Assembly: GCA_945643635.1 (NCBI GenBank)
Contig: CALZFC010000058.1
Span: 496,001-560,000 of the forward strand
Direction: 5' to 3'
Length of the DNA: 64,000 nt
Source of the DNA: Allodiplogaster sudhausi
Lineage: Eukaryota; Nematoda; Chromadorea; Rhabditida; Diplogasteridae
Positions 1 to 11,971 of the stretch are shown in pieces (within the stretch, counting starts at the first letter, position 1; every line of letters starts with the position of its first letter). The notes under the pieces are model-generated. The model was not told where the DNA came from. It made no database searches and was given only the letters and a program-made list of their open reading frames with translations. Position numbers and translations under genes: made by a program.

Positions 1-13
1 CCTCTCTTCACTG

Positions 14-66
<53 letters not shown>

Positions 67-2020
67 CCCTTTTTTGATGTGCATATCTTTTATGTTTTAT
101 CTCTAAACCTCTACGAATATTTTTCTTTCTATTATCTCTCTATTTTGCATCTCCCTTTCTTTCCACCTCTTTAACTCTCCTTATCTCTCTCACTCTCGCC
201 CTTTCCACCCCTCGACCTCTCTCTCCATCCCTCTTCTCCCTCGTCATCTCCTTCATTCAGTAGACGATGTCGCCTCCGATTCATCAGTCTTCCTCTCACG
301 GGGAGTGCGACATTCTCTTCTCCTTGCCACGGTCGCTGTTCCTCTCCCCTCCCCCCCCCCACTTCTCAGACCCCTCTCCACCTCGTCCAGTACCCTAAAG
401 ACCCCTTCCCCACCCCTTTACACCTCTCTCTTCCACTGCTACTTCTCACGCCATATCCACATCTATTAGCGTCAATTTCCGAAAGTTGCCGACACGCGGC
501 AAAACTTCCCCTTCCCTGGGCTTACATACGTTTCTGTCTTTCTTCAACAAATTCGCAATTTGCAAAGTCGAAAATCTTTCCGCGAGCATTAGAAACGCAA
601 GATTCTGCCTCGGGCAAGAAGAGCCACGCTCTCCTTCCATTAGATTTATGGCTTTTCTCTTTCACATTTGAGTGAAGAGAAAGATGAATTAGGGACGCTA
701 GCCAGGCAACTTGACAATGAGTGAGAAGCAAATCATTCGTCTGAATACAGCGGCTGCTTTTTCCACCTATGAACATAATAAATTATTTCCGAATATCCAT
801 AACAGCCAAAAACTTTATAGCTTGTTCAGTCTGCGATTTTGTAATATTATGATGTAAATAATTCTAAAAATGCCTTCTAGTCAACATTGAATTCAGTGCG
901 TATTTACGTTCGTGTTCCGGTAATTTAGCATCTAAATGCGAGCCGAGCCGAGGCAGACTTGAGCGGCAAGTTTTTCACGCCCGAGAATTGCGACGCTTTT
1001 CTTGTGTGACGCGACGAGAACTCTAATTGCTTCTTCTTCTGTTAGAACGGCAAGAAGCTTCGCTTTCATGCAAAGTATACATGGACGATTCTCTCTTTTT
1101 CTTGAACAGTCACTGTTACGGACTTTCTGAACATGAATACATGCATGTATAAGAACGATTGAATCTAGATTAGATTTGTTTTGCAATTTCATAATATATT
1201 TTAAAAATTCTCGTCCATTTCTTACCATTTCCAGCAAGATCCGGTAAATAGTCGCTGAATTGGCGTCCTCAGTCATTTGTATTCACAAGAACACTTATTA
1301 TGCAAATTGAAATCGAGTGCGCAAGGATCAGAAAAGGATTCCCGCAGAATTCTTCTTGTTGGATGTATAGCTCCATTCGCATAAATGAATGCTCAAGAAA
1401 TTGGTTGTCTATTTCATATTACGAAAACGAATTTCTCTATTTTTGCCTCCGCCCTTTTTTAGACGTCACGTGCGCATACCATTTGCTACTTATTTGTTGA
1501 CCTTTGAAAATGAAATACTAAAAGCAACCTTCAGTATGACTGTTTTGGACCGCTTGCCCTTTGTCGAAAATATTATGTTATTTTTTTGCTCTTCACGTGC
1601 TTCTGAACTAATGCTGTGTTCACATGCAAACATACATATTTTCATGTTCAATTCCATCTGAGCGAGCCGGCAGTATTCAACAAAAACGTTTGTTGGTGAA
1701 CGTTGCCAGTTCACTGAGCTGTCAACGTACTTATTTCCGCAATATCCTCTTACATTCATTTCAATTTGTCTCTTGGTTGACTCATACATTTTCATTCAGA
1801 CGAAATATCTTGGCACTTTTTTCATTTGAACTCGCATCTGAACGCAATGATAACAAAGACCTCTTTCATCTTTCATTCATACTTGTCATTGCACTAATTG
1901 TAAGAAGTATGAAGTTTTCGTTGACTTCATGCATAGTAATCTTGATTAATCCGAGCTATTCTTTCGTGATCGCGAACGTGTTCTTCCAACTCTTCCTCCT
2001 TCTCTCACTCTCTCTCTCTC
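1..2020. other. CT-rich non-coding DNA, left edge
   Basis: No supported gene. The first 62 bases are mostly a (CT)n microsatellite and the next 400 bases are C/T-rich on the + strand. The short open frames here run through low-complexity sequence and show no domain, codon bias or splice-consistent neighbour. The rest is AT-rich intergenic sequence upstream of the neuropeptide gene. Confidence 0.5.
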
Positions 2021-2025
2021 TCAGG

Positions 2026-2190
2026 TATAAACAGGAGCGGCGCGCGCCTCTCAAGCGGCTCGCGTTCGTGCGCATCCCGCCAGACAGAGACATCCATCCG
2101 GAAGAGCCCCCCTTCAGGGTTTCTTCTCCCTCCGCTCTCTCTCTCCATTATTGTCTCTCCTTCTTCTCTTCACAATGACGGAAGACTCCT
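2026..2190 (+). promoter_or_regulatory. possible core promoter and 5' UTR exon of the neuropeptide gene
   Basis: A TATAAA box at 2026-2031 follows a (CT)n tract and is followed by a GC-rich island (about 2035-2110) unlike the surrounding AT-rich DNA. This would suit a promoter and untranslated first exon about 1 kb upstream of the start codon at 3047. A 5' UTR intron is common in animal genes, but no transcript evidence is available and an acceptor joining it to 3047 was not identified with certainty. Confidence 0.25.
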
Positions 2191-3046
2191 CCTCCGCCAC
2201 TCACCACACCCGGCGACCCGAAGTATGCAAACTCGACGCTATTATTCAACATGCATTTTACTTCAATTATGAAATTACCCTTGAAACTATAATTAGTGAT
2301 CAATGACCGGACCTGCGCATCCTTAAAGGATCGCTCCGGCGAATGTGCGTGCATATAAGAAGACATTTTCCGCCCTCCCTTTTCTCTCTTCTTCGCGCAC
2401 TATTTTCACGCGCTCTCGCGTGCCCTCAACCTACAGTGCTTTCTTAGCACCTAGAGAAAGTCGAAAGATCATGCAATGAAGAGAAAACAAGCGCCGAAAA
2501 TTTGTTTTGACATGCACACATATTCACCGGAGCGGTCCTTTAATGAATTGAGCTGTTCTATTATATTTAAAAAATCTTGCGCCTTTAACAACAACTAGTA
2601 TAGTATACTGCGGTTATGGATAACGATAAGATATGTTTTGATTTTTGATTTCTTAAGCCAGATAACTGACTTATACCCGCATACGAAAAGTATTTTAAGA
2701 ACGTGACGTCATAAAACGTGCGTATGGCAAGGTGGTGTGTGCATGTTGTGTTGATGATCTACCTCTCTCTCTCTTTCTGCATTCTTTCTAGGATCTGTTA
2801 ATCTCCTTTTCGCCTCTTCGGGTTTCAATTCCTAATCCCATTCTGGAAATACCAGACAATTCATCATCGCGAGAATGTGTGTCACTCTAATGCAATAGAA
2901 CACAGCGAGCCAAGCTCATTTCTTCTCGGCTGATCTGATTAACAGAAAAGGCTAGGATTCTTATGGTTAGAGGCTTAGGCTTAGGAAAAAATGCGTAACA
3001 TAACTGTTATTTTCTTATTAAAAGTGTGTGATAAAAATAAATATGA

Positions 3047-3185
3047 ATGTTTATTGAGATGCGATGTCTGGCGGCGTGCCTGCTGCTCGTGGCCCTGCAG
3101 CTGCCGCCGCCTTCTGCCGCCTTCTCTATCCGCGAGCTGATCCGCGCCGGTGGCAAGCGGACAGACCCCAATGCGCCCAGTCAGT

Positions 3186-3228
<43 letters not shown>

Positions 3229-6200
3229 CCGTAGCCCGTAGAGAAAAAAAGAGATATTTTTCTGGGCGTTTTCGTGTTAATTTCGGAAAATCTCTTCAAT
3301 GACCAGCATTCCGTTCTTGCAACATTCTTGCACTGCATGCATTCTTTTGAAAATTTGCACGGCATCTCCGCTGATTTGCTTATGCACACCAATAGCAAGG
3401 GCTCTTTCTTCTAGCTTTTACTGACATGCCCTGCCTGCTGCAAAGCGGCGAGTCAGTCACTTCGGAAGAAGGTGTCGCCTGCAATTAGAAAGGGGCGGAA
3501 GTGGGCAAAGCGAGAAAAGACGGCTCATTGAAAAAAAACAGCCGCACTTGTCAATAATGATGTGATGTCTGTCTGAGGGAAGAGAGAGAAAAAGAGAGTG
3601 AGAAAGAAAAGAGACAATGAAAGAGTGTGCTGTAAGGGAGAGAGAGAAGAGAGAAAGATAGAGAGAGAGAGAGAGCAAGTCGGCCGACAAGATTGTTATT
3701 TAATAGGAGATTCGATGGCCTGAATCACACTTTGTTGCCCGGGAAAAATATATCACAATTGGGCATTTGTAAGTGCGCAAGTTGAAAGGCTTCTTGTGCA
3801 AGGCGCATTCTACTCTAACCAGATTAATCTGTCTGGCCTCTGTGTTGTACTCCTTCTCATGGGAACACGTCATTCTTCTTCATTCTACTTTGGACGAACT
3901 CCAACTTGTGCGGAGTTCAAGTGCAACAAATATATACTGTAGTGGAAGAAAAGAACAGATGTCGGACTCTCTGACTTTAGTGTCTCCGGCGGCGGCTGCG
4001 GCCTTTGGCGCCCCGCGGCCGGCTGGCGGCTTCGCACGCCATCCGCAAGCGCCAGGCTCTACCAGTTAGTCTTAGTGATCTACTCTTCCCTGCCACCTCC
4101 CTCTGGCTAATCCCTTCGTCCACATTGTGATTCCGTCGTCTCTCTCTGATGAGTCTGCACCCACAGCGTAGCTTCGTGTGTTCCGTCGTGCGTAATGAAT
4201 GTGTTCTGAGGAGAGTCGAGTGCCTTGTTCAAGAAACTCTTTTGTTCTGTCTCTCTCTCTCTCCATCTCCCTCTCTTTTCACTCACTATCTCGCTCTCTT
4301 TCTCTCCATCTCTTTCTCTCTCATCTCTCTCATGTTCTTCCAAATGCGTTGGCGTTGACTACTTTGTGGTCACGGCATAAAAATGGATGAGATTCCTCGT
4401 GAAGCTCGTCCACTCGTATCCATCGTCGTGAGTCTCTTCCCATTCCACGGCCCTGGCCACTTATGCACGGCGCTTTGCGTATTCATTTGCCACACGACGA
4501 TAGCCTCTCCCTCCTCGCCCCTCTCGCTGCAATGAATTCCGACGTACACGCCTTGGACGGGGCGAATCGCGCATCTCTTCCTCTTCTCTCTTTCTCACTT
4601 CTCTCTCTCTCTCTCTCCTCTCTCTTCCCCATTCACAGCTTTCTCTCTCCAACCTTGACAAGTTGACGCCTCCAGAATGACATCACGGCGACTGTTATTG
4701 TGAGACAAATTAATTGGAAGTGCAAAATCGGCCGCTGAGCTGGCGTCTTCAGGGCGTGGGTTGTAAACGTGTAAACACGGACGTAAATATAGTCGGTGTG
4801 CAAAGGAGCAGGCGAGCAGAGCAGAGTGATGTCCACGATCTCGTGCAGACATCCAGCGACATCAATTACAATTACTACTGACGCGGACCTCCCCCATCAC
4901 ACTTCCTGCTTTGCTGTCAAAGTCTGCCTTTCGCACTTTGTAAGTTCATTGCACTACATGGAAGTGATACGCAGTCACATAGTGAAACCCAAGAAAAAGA
5001 AGAATAATGTAAGAATTCTGCCGGATGTCTACACCGCGAGCCTGGAAGGGACGAAAAAAGGCCCAGAAAAAAAACGCGCTTCAATACATGGTCCTATGAC
5101 GCTTCTCGGCAAATTTGCGTGATTATGGCAAAAGCTTTGAATTAGCGTCAAGACGTGCAAATTCAGCAGAAGCTGCAGCTTCCTGCTTGGAGGAATTTGT
5201 CGTGATGAAAGACACGCCAGCAAGAGCAAAAAAACATTCCTTAATTTGATGCACTAGAGTGTACTCCATATTTGAACTTTTGCATATCAACGTGAAATAG
5301 TTAGCATATAATGATTTTTTAAACTTGTAAGTGCTGTGAGCAAAGAGTGCAAATCTTATACTACTTTCAAAAGATAATGTCAATGGCGAAGAAGTTTATT
5401 GTTCCTGTAAATATGTACATGTTTATGCATGAAATATATCTTATATTTTTGGCACTTTCACCACGAAAGAATGCTTCTCACAATAAAAGACTGACTACCG
5501 TTTTCCCCTCTCTCCCTCTCATTCTTTCCTCCTCTCTCTCCCTCTCTCTCTCCATCTCTCCCTCTTCCTCTCCGTCTCTCTCTCTCTCTCTCTCTCTCTG
5601 CAGCCCAATGCCCGACATGGCATCCGTTCGAGTGTCCGTCCGGAGAGTGCGTGCCCATCAAATATCTCTGCGACGGCTCTCCCGACTGCTCGGATGAGTA
5701 CGACGAGAACAAGAGCATGTGCACGGCAGGTTAGAGAAGACGGACAGGGGGCAGCAAAATACAAACATGAAACAGTAATCGGAAGACAGTAGTGATAACA
5801 TATAATTAATGTAAAGAAAATTGCTAGCTCTAAGTGCGTAGCGGGCTTTGTACTTTGTATATCGCTAGTCGTGCTCAATCAACAGCAAATTATGTTTCTT
5901 TTCGCCTTAAATTGATTGTAACTACATATTTCATCTATTTTATGCAGAAGTTGGGGAATTTATTTTTATGCTATTTGCATAATACATATGTGTATTGATA
6001 ATATATGTATGTACGATGAACATATGTATGTAAATATGTATGTTCACATCACCTACACTGTAGTTTGAATGCGAGCATTTATATTTTCCGATCTTGTTTG
6101 CTCGAGATCTATTTCAAGCTTGTTTTCTCATTCCATGCTCCTCTCGTTAGATTGTCATAATTTCTGCCGTTTTGGGCAAACAATTCAGCAGCTTTTCCTT

Positions 6201-7509
6201 AGCATTCAAACCAAACAACAGGTGGAAATTGTTACATTTTCCGCTTTCCACTACTAATTCTGATTCGGCTGTTGGGACATAAAAACAAAACTAAAATTAA
6301 TAAAACTAAGTTAGAAAATGTTACAATTTTAAACAAAACCCTCTAGTGTGTAATTAAACTGCGACGATTCCAGCAACACGGCCACCGGTCGAGGAGACGG
6401 CCGCCTTCTTGAAGGCATTGATGCACGCGCACGGAGGAGACTTCCTTGTCAAGGTACACAACGTTCTTTCTTTTAGTATAACATTATTCTTAGTCACTTT
6501 TAAATTCGAACGAAATTGATTAATTTTGAATTTCTGAAGCTTTCATATTTTAATTTTATATTGAGTTCCTCTACATGTAATGTGATGAAGAGGAAAAGTT
6601 GAACGCTAATGGTTCCTTCAAACAAAGAAGCTCTAACATATTCACATGGATTAGAAGAAGGAAAATGGAACATAAATGGAACACAAGGACGAGAGAAGCT
6701 GAAGTGCAATTGAGTGACAAAAGAAAGAACTCTTCCTGCTTTGGTCTTTCTCACTTTCTGGACACTAGAATAAGTTGCCTTTATGTGTCTAAAAGTGCAG
6801 ACGAGATGTCCCTATGCATGACCGAATTTTTCACGCCATTTATAACTGAAAAGAAGTGAAAGAACTGCTACATAGGCATGGGGCTAAAATGACCACAGGA
6901 ACAGTCATAGTAAAAAAAATTGGCCAACTTCGACAAAAAGTTTTTTTTTTCAATTTGAAACTCATAAAAATATGTGCATACATGCATATGTGAATATTAC
7001 AGGTTTTCGGCGATAAGGCGAAGAGCGAGTTGGCAGCTATGGGAGGAGTGGACAAAGTCGCTGTTGCTCTCTCGCGTCAGTCACAGCAACCACATATTTG
7101 TTTATTTATTAAAGCAATATTAATAAAGAGATTTTCAGAATGAAGAGGACGTTGTTGACTCTTTCAGAATCGCCAACCGCCGACGTCTTCGCGTCGGAGA
7201 TGAAGCTGGACGAGCAGGAGATGATGAAGATGGTCGAGACGCTCGAGGCAATCATCGCAGGCAATGCAGAGGTTTCTCAAGCACTTTGTTGTCCTACTTT
7301 AAGGGAAAACGTAAAAATTCGTGAATTTATGTATCGAAGTTTTAATTCTACTATCCTTCGTTAATCCAAAGGGCTCACTTATTAAAATTGGACCTACTCT
7401 AAAATTCTACGGCGACAAAAAAACTCTTTTGTTACAGGGCCTGACAAGCAGCGAGTCTGCCGACTTCCGTTTCTTTGCACAAAAGCTGCAGGAGACGGGC
7501 TTCTTCTAG
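3047..7509 (+). CDS. prohormone-4 / IDLSRF-like neuropeptide precursor with LDLa domain (6 exons)
   Basis: Exons 3047-3179, 5604-5729, 6374-6453, 7003-7075, 7168-7271 and 7438-7509 join with consistent phases into 195 residues. Residues 1-25 are a signal peptide (CLAACLLLVALQL core). Residues 26-38 read FSIRELIRAGGKR, a candidate secreted peptide ending in an amidation/dibasic site. Residues 47-84 form an LDL-receptor class A domain with six cysteines and the acidic calcium motif CDGSPDCSDEYDE. The C-terminal part contains RPPVEETAAFL, GGVDKVAVALS and ends in GFF, the hallmark of the prohormone-4 family described in insects, with matching length (about 200 residues). The family is secreted from neurosecretory cells; its receptor is not established. 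At exon 5 the nearer AG (before 7140) would give an in-frame stop, so the second AG at 7167 is used. The start could also be Met5 at 3059. The peptide does not resemble the insect IDLSRF sequence closely, while the C-terminal region is well conserved. Confidence 0.9.
3189..3224 (+). repeat. (CT)n microsatellite directly after a splice donor
   Basis: A perfect CT dinucleotide tract begins about 10 bases after the donor of neuropeptide exon 1. Open reading frames across it encode only Ser-Leu repeats and are not genes. Confidence 0.9.
3981..4064 (+). other. candidate in-phase cassette exon in neuropeptide intron 1
   Basis: An 84-bp, very GC-rich block sits alone in the 2.4-kb AT/CT-rich intron 1. 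It is bounded by an acceptor (ACTTTAG, ending 3980) and a donor (GTTAGT from 4065). Its length is a multiple of three, and spliced between exons 1 and 2 it keeps the frame open, adding 28 residues rich in Ala, Pro and Gly just before the LDLa domain. Both junction phases match the flanking exons. It may be an alternative exon; use in transcripts is inferred. Confidence 0.45.
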
Positions 7510-7847
7510 GCAAACAACCGGCATGCTTTTCGTTTTGCCCCATTAAATCTCCCATTCTCCATTCCCTCTCTCCATCTCTTATCTCTTGTTGGCATGTTTT
7601 ACATATTTGCTTTGATTAACATATTGTATCTCAAACTAATTGTCGTAGTCCACTCTGCACTTAAGCATTCATTATCCCTCCTTAGCCATGGCGTACATAC
7701 AGTATCCACTCTGGTCAGTAAAGGTTTAGTTGCTTCATTCGCTGCAAATTCGGGCAACTCTTCGCCAGGAAGACGCGCGGTTAACTATTTAGTATTTCTT
7801 TAAGAAAAGAGTCGTTTCTCTCTGTCGCCCCAACTGGTTTTCCGTCG

Positions 7848-7853
7848 AATAAA
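7848..7853 (+). terminator. AATAAA polyadenylation signal of the neuropeptide gene
   Basis: AATAAA lies 339 bases after the neuropeptide stop codon and is followed by a GT-rich stretch (TGTTGGTAGTG), the usual downstream element. Confidence 0.6.
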
Positions 7854-8281
7854 GCATTCCGATGTTGGTAGTGCAAACACATTCAATGCTTGTCTAATTG
7901 TTACTCTCACAACTAAACCTTGCTCTGTTACTTCAAATCTGAATTTTTGCAAACTGAAGCTAAGATATTTTCAATTACCTTGGCCGCTAAATACGATTAT
8001 TCCAAGTTGTTGTCCATGTAAACGTTGTTTTGTGGCAACTGGCGCAATCTTTCCACGGTCAGTGCAAGCCTATTCACATTACATACATTCTCACTATACA
8101 ACTATCTCTACTTAATATACCTCTGACCATGAGAGTGACTTTCCCATTGAACTCGGAAGATGCCAGGCAATCTCCACCGCCAAGCACGGCCGCAGCAACT
8201 TTCCCGTGAATCTGGGATACTCCGAACAATGAATCTCCTTCATCTGTGTTTCGTGAAACTTTATAGTCTTAAATTCTAAAA

Positions 8282-8521
8282 ATGGAGATCGATCCCGAGA
8301 AGAATGTTACTGAGAAAATACGGCTTCAAGAGGAGTGGAGGCAATATGAAGCAAGAACATTTTTTTCATTACATTCTCGCCACGAGTCTTATGCTTTGTA
8401 GTCATTTCGCAATTGAACATTTCAGCGCTTATAAGAATATCTGGCCTCATATTACTTTGTGTGATTCCTCAGTTCTGCTCGTCTTGTTAATGAAGGTTTC
8501 AAGCAAGAGGATGAAGAGAGA

Positions 8522-8555
<34 letters not shown>

Positions 8556-8621
8556 AAGGATGTCAAGAATATGTTGGCAAGTTTGCGGAAGCCACAGGTG
8601 AAGCCGGCAAGTAGCCGAGCA

Positions 8622-8665
<44 letters not shown>

Positions 8666-9024
8666 CTCCCCCTCTCTCTCTCGCTCTTGTACGCTCTCTA
8701 TCACTCTCTTCACCAAATACAATCATAATGGAAGCAATCTCGCCATGGCATCGGAATCCCGTCGCCAACGGTAACGTGAGAGAGATGAAGAGGATGCTCT
8801 TGATGAGGAGTTCAGCCGACAATCACGAAACATTTGTCATTTCAGTCTTTCTCCTTCTCTCTTTCTCTCTTTCTCTCAGTCTGTATTCTCGGTCTCCCTT
8901 CTCTCTCTTTCCGGCACCTTGGTTCTTCGTTCTCATCTCTTCAAATTCGTTAGATTCTCAATGAATTGGTGCTAATGTGGAAAACAGATCGCCCCCGGAT
9001 GAGGACGAAGATCTGTTTCGGTAG
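8282..9024 (+). CDS. uncharacterised 108-residue charged protein (4 exons)
   Basis: Exons 8282-8397, 8473-8610, 8735-8770 and 8988-9024 join in consistent phase (327 bases, 108 residues). I do not recognise the product. It starts MEIDPEKNVTEKIRLQEEW and has no signal peptide or membrane segment. A Glu-Arg-rich run in exon 2 is encoded by a GA microsatellite (about 8516-8555). The tail is acidic, SPPDEDEDLFR. Composition suggests a soluble or partly disordered protein. Support is the agreement of three junction phases and the absence of stops. Weaknesses: the exon-1 donor (TTT then GTAGTC) and the exon-3 acceptor (no adjacent pyrimidine tract) are poor, and no homologue is known to me. It starts about 430 bp downstream of the neuropeptide poly(A) signal on the same strand. 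Confidence 0.45.
8624..8662 (+). repeat. (CT)n microsatellite in intron 2 of the 108-residue gene
   Basis: A long CT dinucleotide tract lies between proposed exons 2 and 3. Together with the coding GA repeat 70 bases upstream it could form an inverted GA/CT pair in the pre-mRNA. Confidence 0.9.
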
Positions 9025-9029
9025 GCAGT

Positions 9030-10425
9030 TCCTTGTTCAATAGCTACCCCTACTGGCGACGCAAATTCATGTTTCTTTCATCATTTTGAAAAGGTTGAGC
9101 TTGATCATCCAAACTTTAATATCCTAAGAAAAAGCTCGAATCTTAAATTATTTTTTTTAATTTGTATATATAATTAAAATTTCAGTAAATAAGTATGTAC
9201 ATACATACATATGTATTTGTATATACAAATATGGCAAATGGACTGTTGATGTCTCATCTCACAGTTTTCTATTCCTTGTGACTTTCTTTGTCAGACTTTT
9301 GCTATATCCTTATGAATCATTCGACGGACAGACTTGGGGATGTGTACAACTCCGTGCTGCATAGTTCTGGTTTACTTGCACTTGCTTCAGAGTGTAGTAA
9401 TAAGAAGTTATATGTATATACGGCTCAATCTAGATCGCAAGATGGCAAAATCGCAACTTTATGATGTCGTTAGAGTTTTGCAGTTGGAAAGCATTTGCAA
9501 AAATGAGAAATTTTGCTCTCCGTATCTTTGTTTGTGCTGCCACAAGCAAAGAAAGTAAATTAAGCGGGCTACACGAAAAGACAAAGCGCAACTTGCACAC
9601 AATTTCCGATGTGCTTGCCATAGTACTTTCATCCAAACTGGTACACTTATTCTTCATAACCATTTCAGGTAAGAAGCTGAATTACTCATAAGAAATATTC
9701 TGCATGTGAACATACGCACTACATAATGAATGAACATTGGCAGAATATGTAGTATGTATGAATGCAGATGTATGAGAATGCAGTTCAAGTTTTGATGGGA
9801 AAGGAGTGAAAATTATGTAGATAATGAATACCTACATATATAAATATACAACGTATATGTTGATATTAATTATCTACTTAACAAGAAGTTGTCAACACGT
9901 GTTGTGCATCCTCATGTTTCAGTTATTAAAAACGTTGATAGTCTTGACCACTCTAAAATTGTCTCTTGCCTCATTTCATAAGACATACCCTCCCGTGCAA
10001 ACTCAGTATCACTCCCTTTTTCTGTTCTTCACTTCTCTCATCAACTCTCCATTGGCAAGAAAAGGTACAGAAAGCGTGAGAAACACCTCCGTTTCATGTC
10101 TGGTTGTCAGGGACGCGTCCATTGGAGTGTCCCGTGATATGCAGAAGAAGGAGCGCCCGGGGAGGCCGTTGATTGGCTCTCTCTCTCTACTTCCTCCATG
10201 GCCAACGCTGCTTTCATTTCATCTCACTTCCAACCAGCCTTCAATTTTCACAATCCCTCATATCGCCCGCAGTCATCCGATTAGAATGACTCACCTCTCA
10301 AGTCCTCATTTGAGGAGAAAATGTTGCGCAAGAGTAGATATGACTATTGGCTCGCTACATATAACTATCCCTGTATCACTGACAATGTGAATGAGAGCTC
10401 TAAATTATCTAAGTACACACACAGA
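9030..10425. other. intergenic DNA, no gene seen
   Basis: AT-rich sequence with short CATA/TATG runs near 9195-9230. Open frames here are short, lack domain similarity and show no consistent splice partners. I see no gene. Confidence 0.5.
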
Positions 10426-10428
10426 AAA

Positions 10429-11598
10429 AATATTCGTAGTTTGTAGCGCGCGCCCAAAAGATTGAGGAAGAATTCGTGAAATGGGCGCCGCGGCGCCGAA
10501 ATTTTTACGAATTCGATGTACAGTAAGAATTCGTAATCTGCGCGGCCGGCAACGTGCCAGATCCGTCTTGCATTTCAATATGATTCAGTCTCTCCATCAC
10601 CTACCCTTGCAAATACTTTACTTACAATTAAGCTGATTATTATTCTTCTCTTGGGAACCAGTCGTCAAGCTCGAATTAGCTTTCCTGTCTCTCTCCACCG
10701 GCGCTTGCCTGTCTATGTAACCTTCTCAGACTTCGAGTGCGGAAACTTCTTTTAAAAGTCTAGTCTTTCAGACGTACTGTAATACAACATTAAATAGCTC
10801 AAAGAAACCGCCTTTTTCTGTAGAACAATTTAGGATAGAAAGAGACGCACCATAAGTCACGTTGAGCAGTAAAACTCGCGAAAAAACCTTTTGGCTCTTA
10901 GCGAAACTGGCACAGCTGGAGAGACCGAGTTCGGTCGGGAGCAAAATGTCTTTCTCTCTCTCTCTCTCTGTCTACTTCCAGGTACAGCCAACGGCATCGA
11001 CTCCCATCATCACAACGGATCACAGGTTAGCTAAATTATCGACTTTTGTGAACTTTATTGTAATTTTATTCCATTTCATTGTTGTTTTGTCACTGAAATG
11101 CCAAACGCAGTGAAATATTCCGTTCACAAAAGCAAGATAAATTAGCTAACTTAATCCGTAGGATGGTGGGAGAGAGAGAGAGCGTGAGATAGAGATAGAG
11201 AGAGAGTGAGAGAGATGAGAGAGAAATCGATAGAAACAAATTTTTTCTTGAGAAAGCTGCGAAATTAAGTGCGATTTTAAGCCGGATAAAAGGTGAGAGA
11301 GAGAGCGAGAGAGAGCGCGAAAAAGAGCGAGAGAATGAAGCAGAGGGTGTGTCACAAGGCTAGGTAATTAGATATCGAAAAAGAGTGGTAATTAACATCG
11401 AAAATTGTCCGAGAATATTAAAAAACAGCAAAAATGGCATGCGTTTCTGGGATCCTCCTGGAAGAGGCGTCGTTTTACGAATACTTCCTCGCATACACAC
11501 TAATTCTTCCTGCATCTTTTACGAATAGTATTAGTGTGTAGCTAATCATGCTAATAGTGTCTCATTTCGTGAAATATCACGAATATTTTTTCTGTGTG
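10429..11598. mobile_element. candidate terminal-inverted-repeat element, about 1.17 kb
   Basis: CACACAGAAAAAATATTCGT near 10429-10448 is repeated as its exact reverse complement near 11579-11598, giving 20-bp perfect terminal inverted repeats around about 1.17 kb. Near both ends the motif ATTCGT/ACGAAT recurs several times, and the left part has a GGCGCCGCGGCGCC palindrome. No transposase frame is visible and no clear target-site duplication flanks it (only a CA dinucleotide on each side). A non-autonomous DNA transposon is the simplest reading; the inner GA-rich tracts may be later microsatellites. Confidence 0.5.
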
Positions 11599-11971
11599 CA
11601 TGATTGTGATTATATAGTATTCGCAGAAGGCTTCGAACAAGTTTCATTTGCCTAGGGGCGTTATTATTACTAAGAATTTAAAAAACGATTTCTCCCCAAA
11701 CCAACGATATCTTCATATCGAGACGGAGGTCACTTGTTGCATCGCAGTTTACTGTAGTTTCATTCCATCATTTACATGTCTTCAGGATTTTCCCTAAATT
11801 CTTCTTGTCTTCTTAGGCAACATAATCTTACAGTAATCCTCAGTGTTCATTCATTGCGCATTCATCTAATCAGACCTTTACATCTCTTCTGGCGCCCTGT
11901 TTTTCACCACATTCCCTCTCTCAGTTTTCTTCTCAGCTCTCTCTCTCTCTCTCGCACACTCGCTCTCCACA

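Noticed and set aside
4200..5724. Open frames rich in Ser/Leu or Glu/Arg near CT and GA tracts
   Set aside because: These are microsatellite translations in an intron; the same happens at 8.4-8.9, 42.7-43.0, 44.7-45.6, 49.5-49.8 and 59-63 kb.
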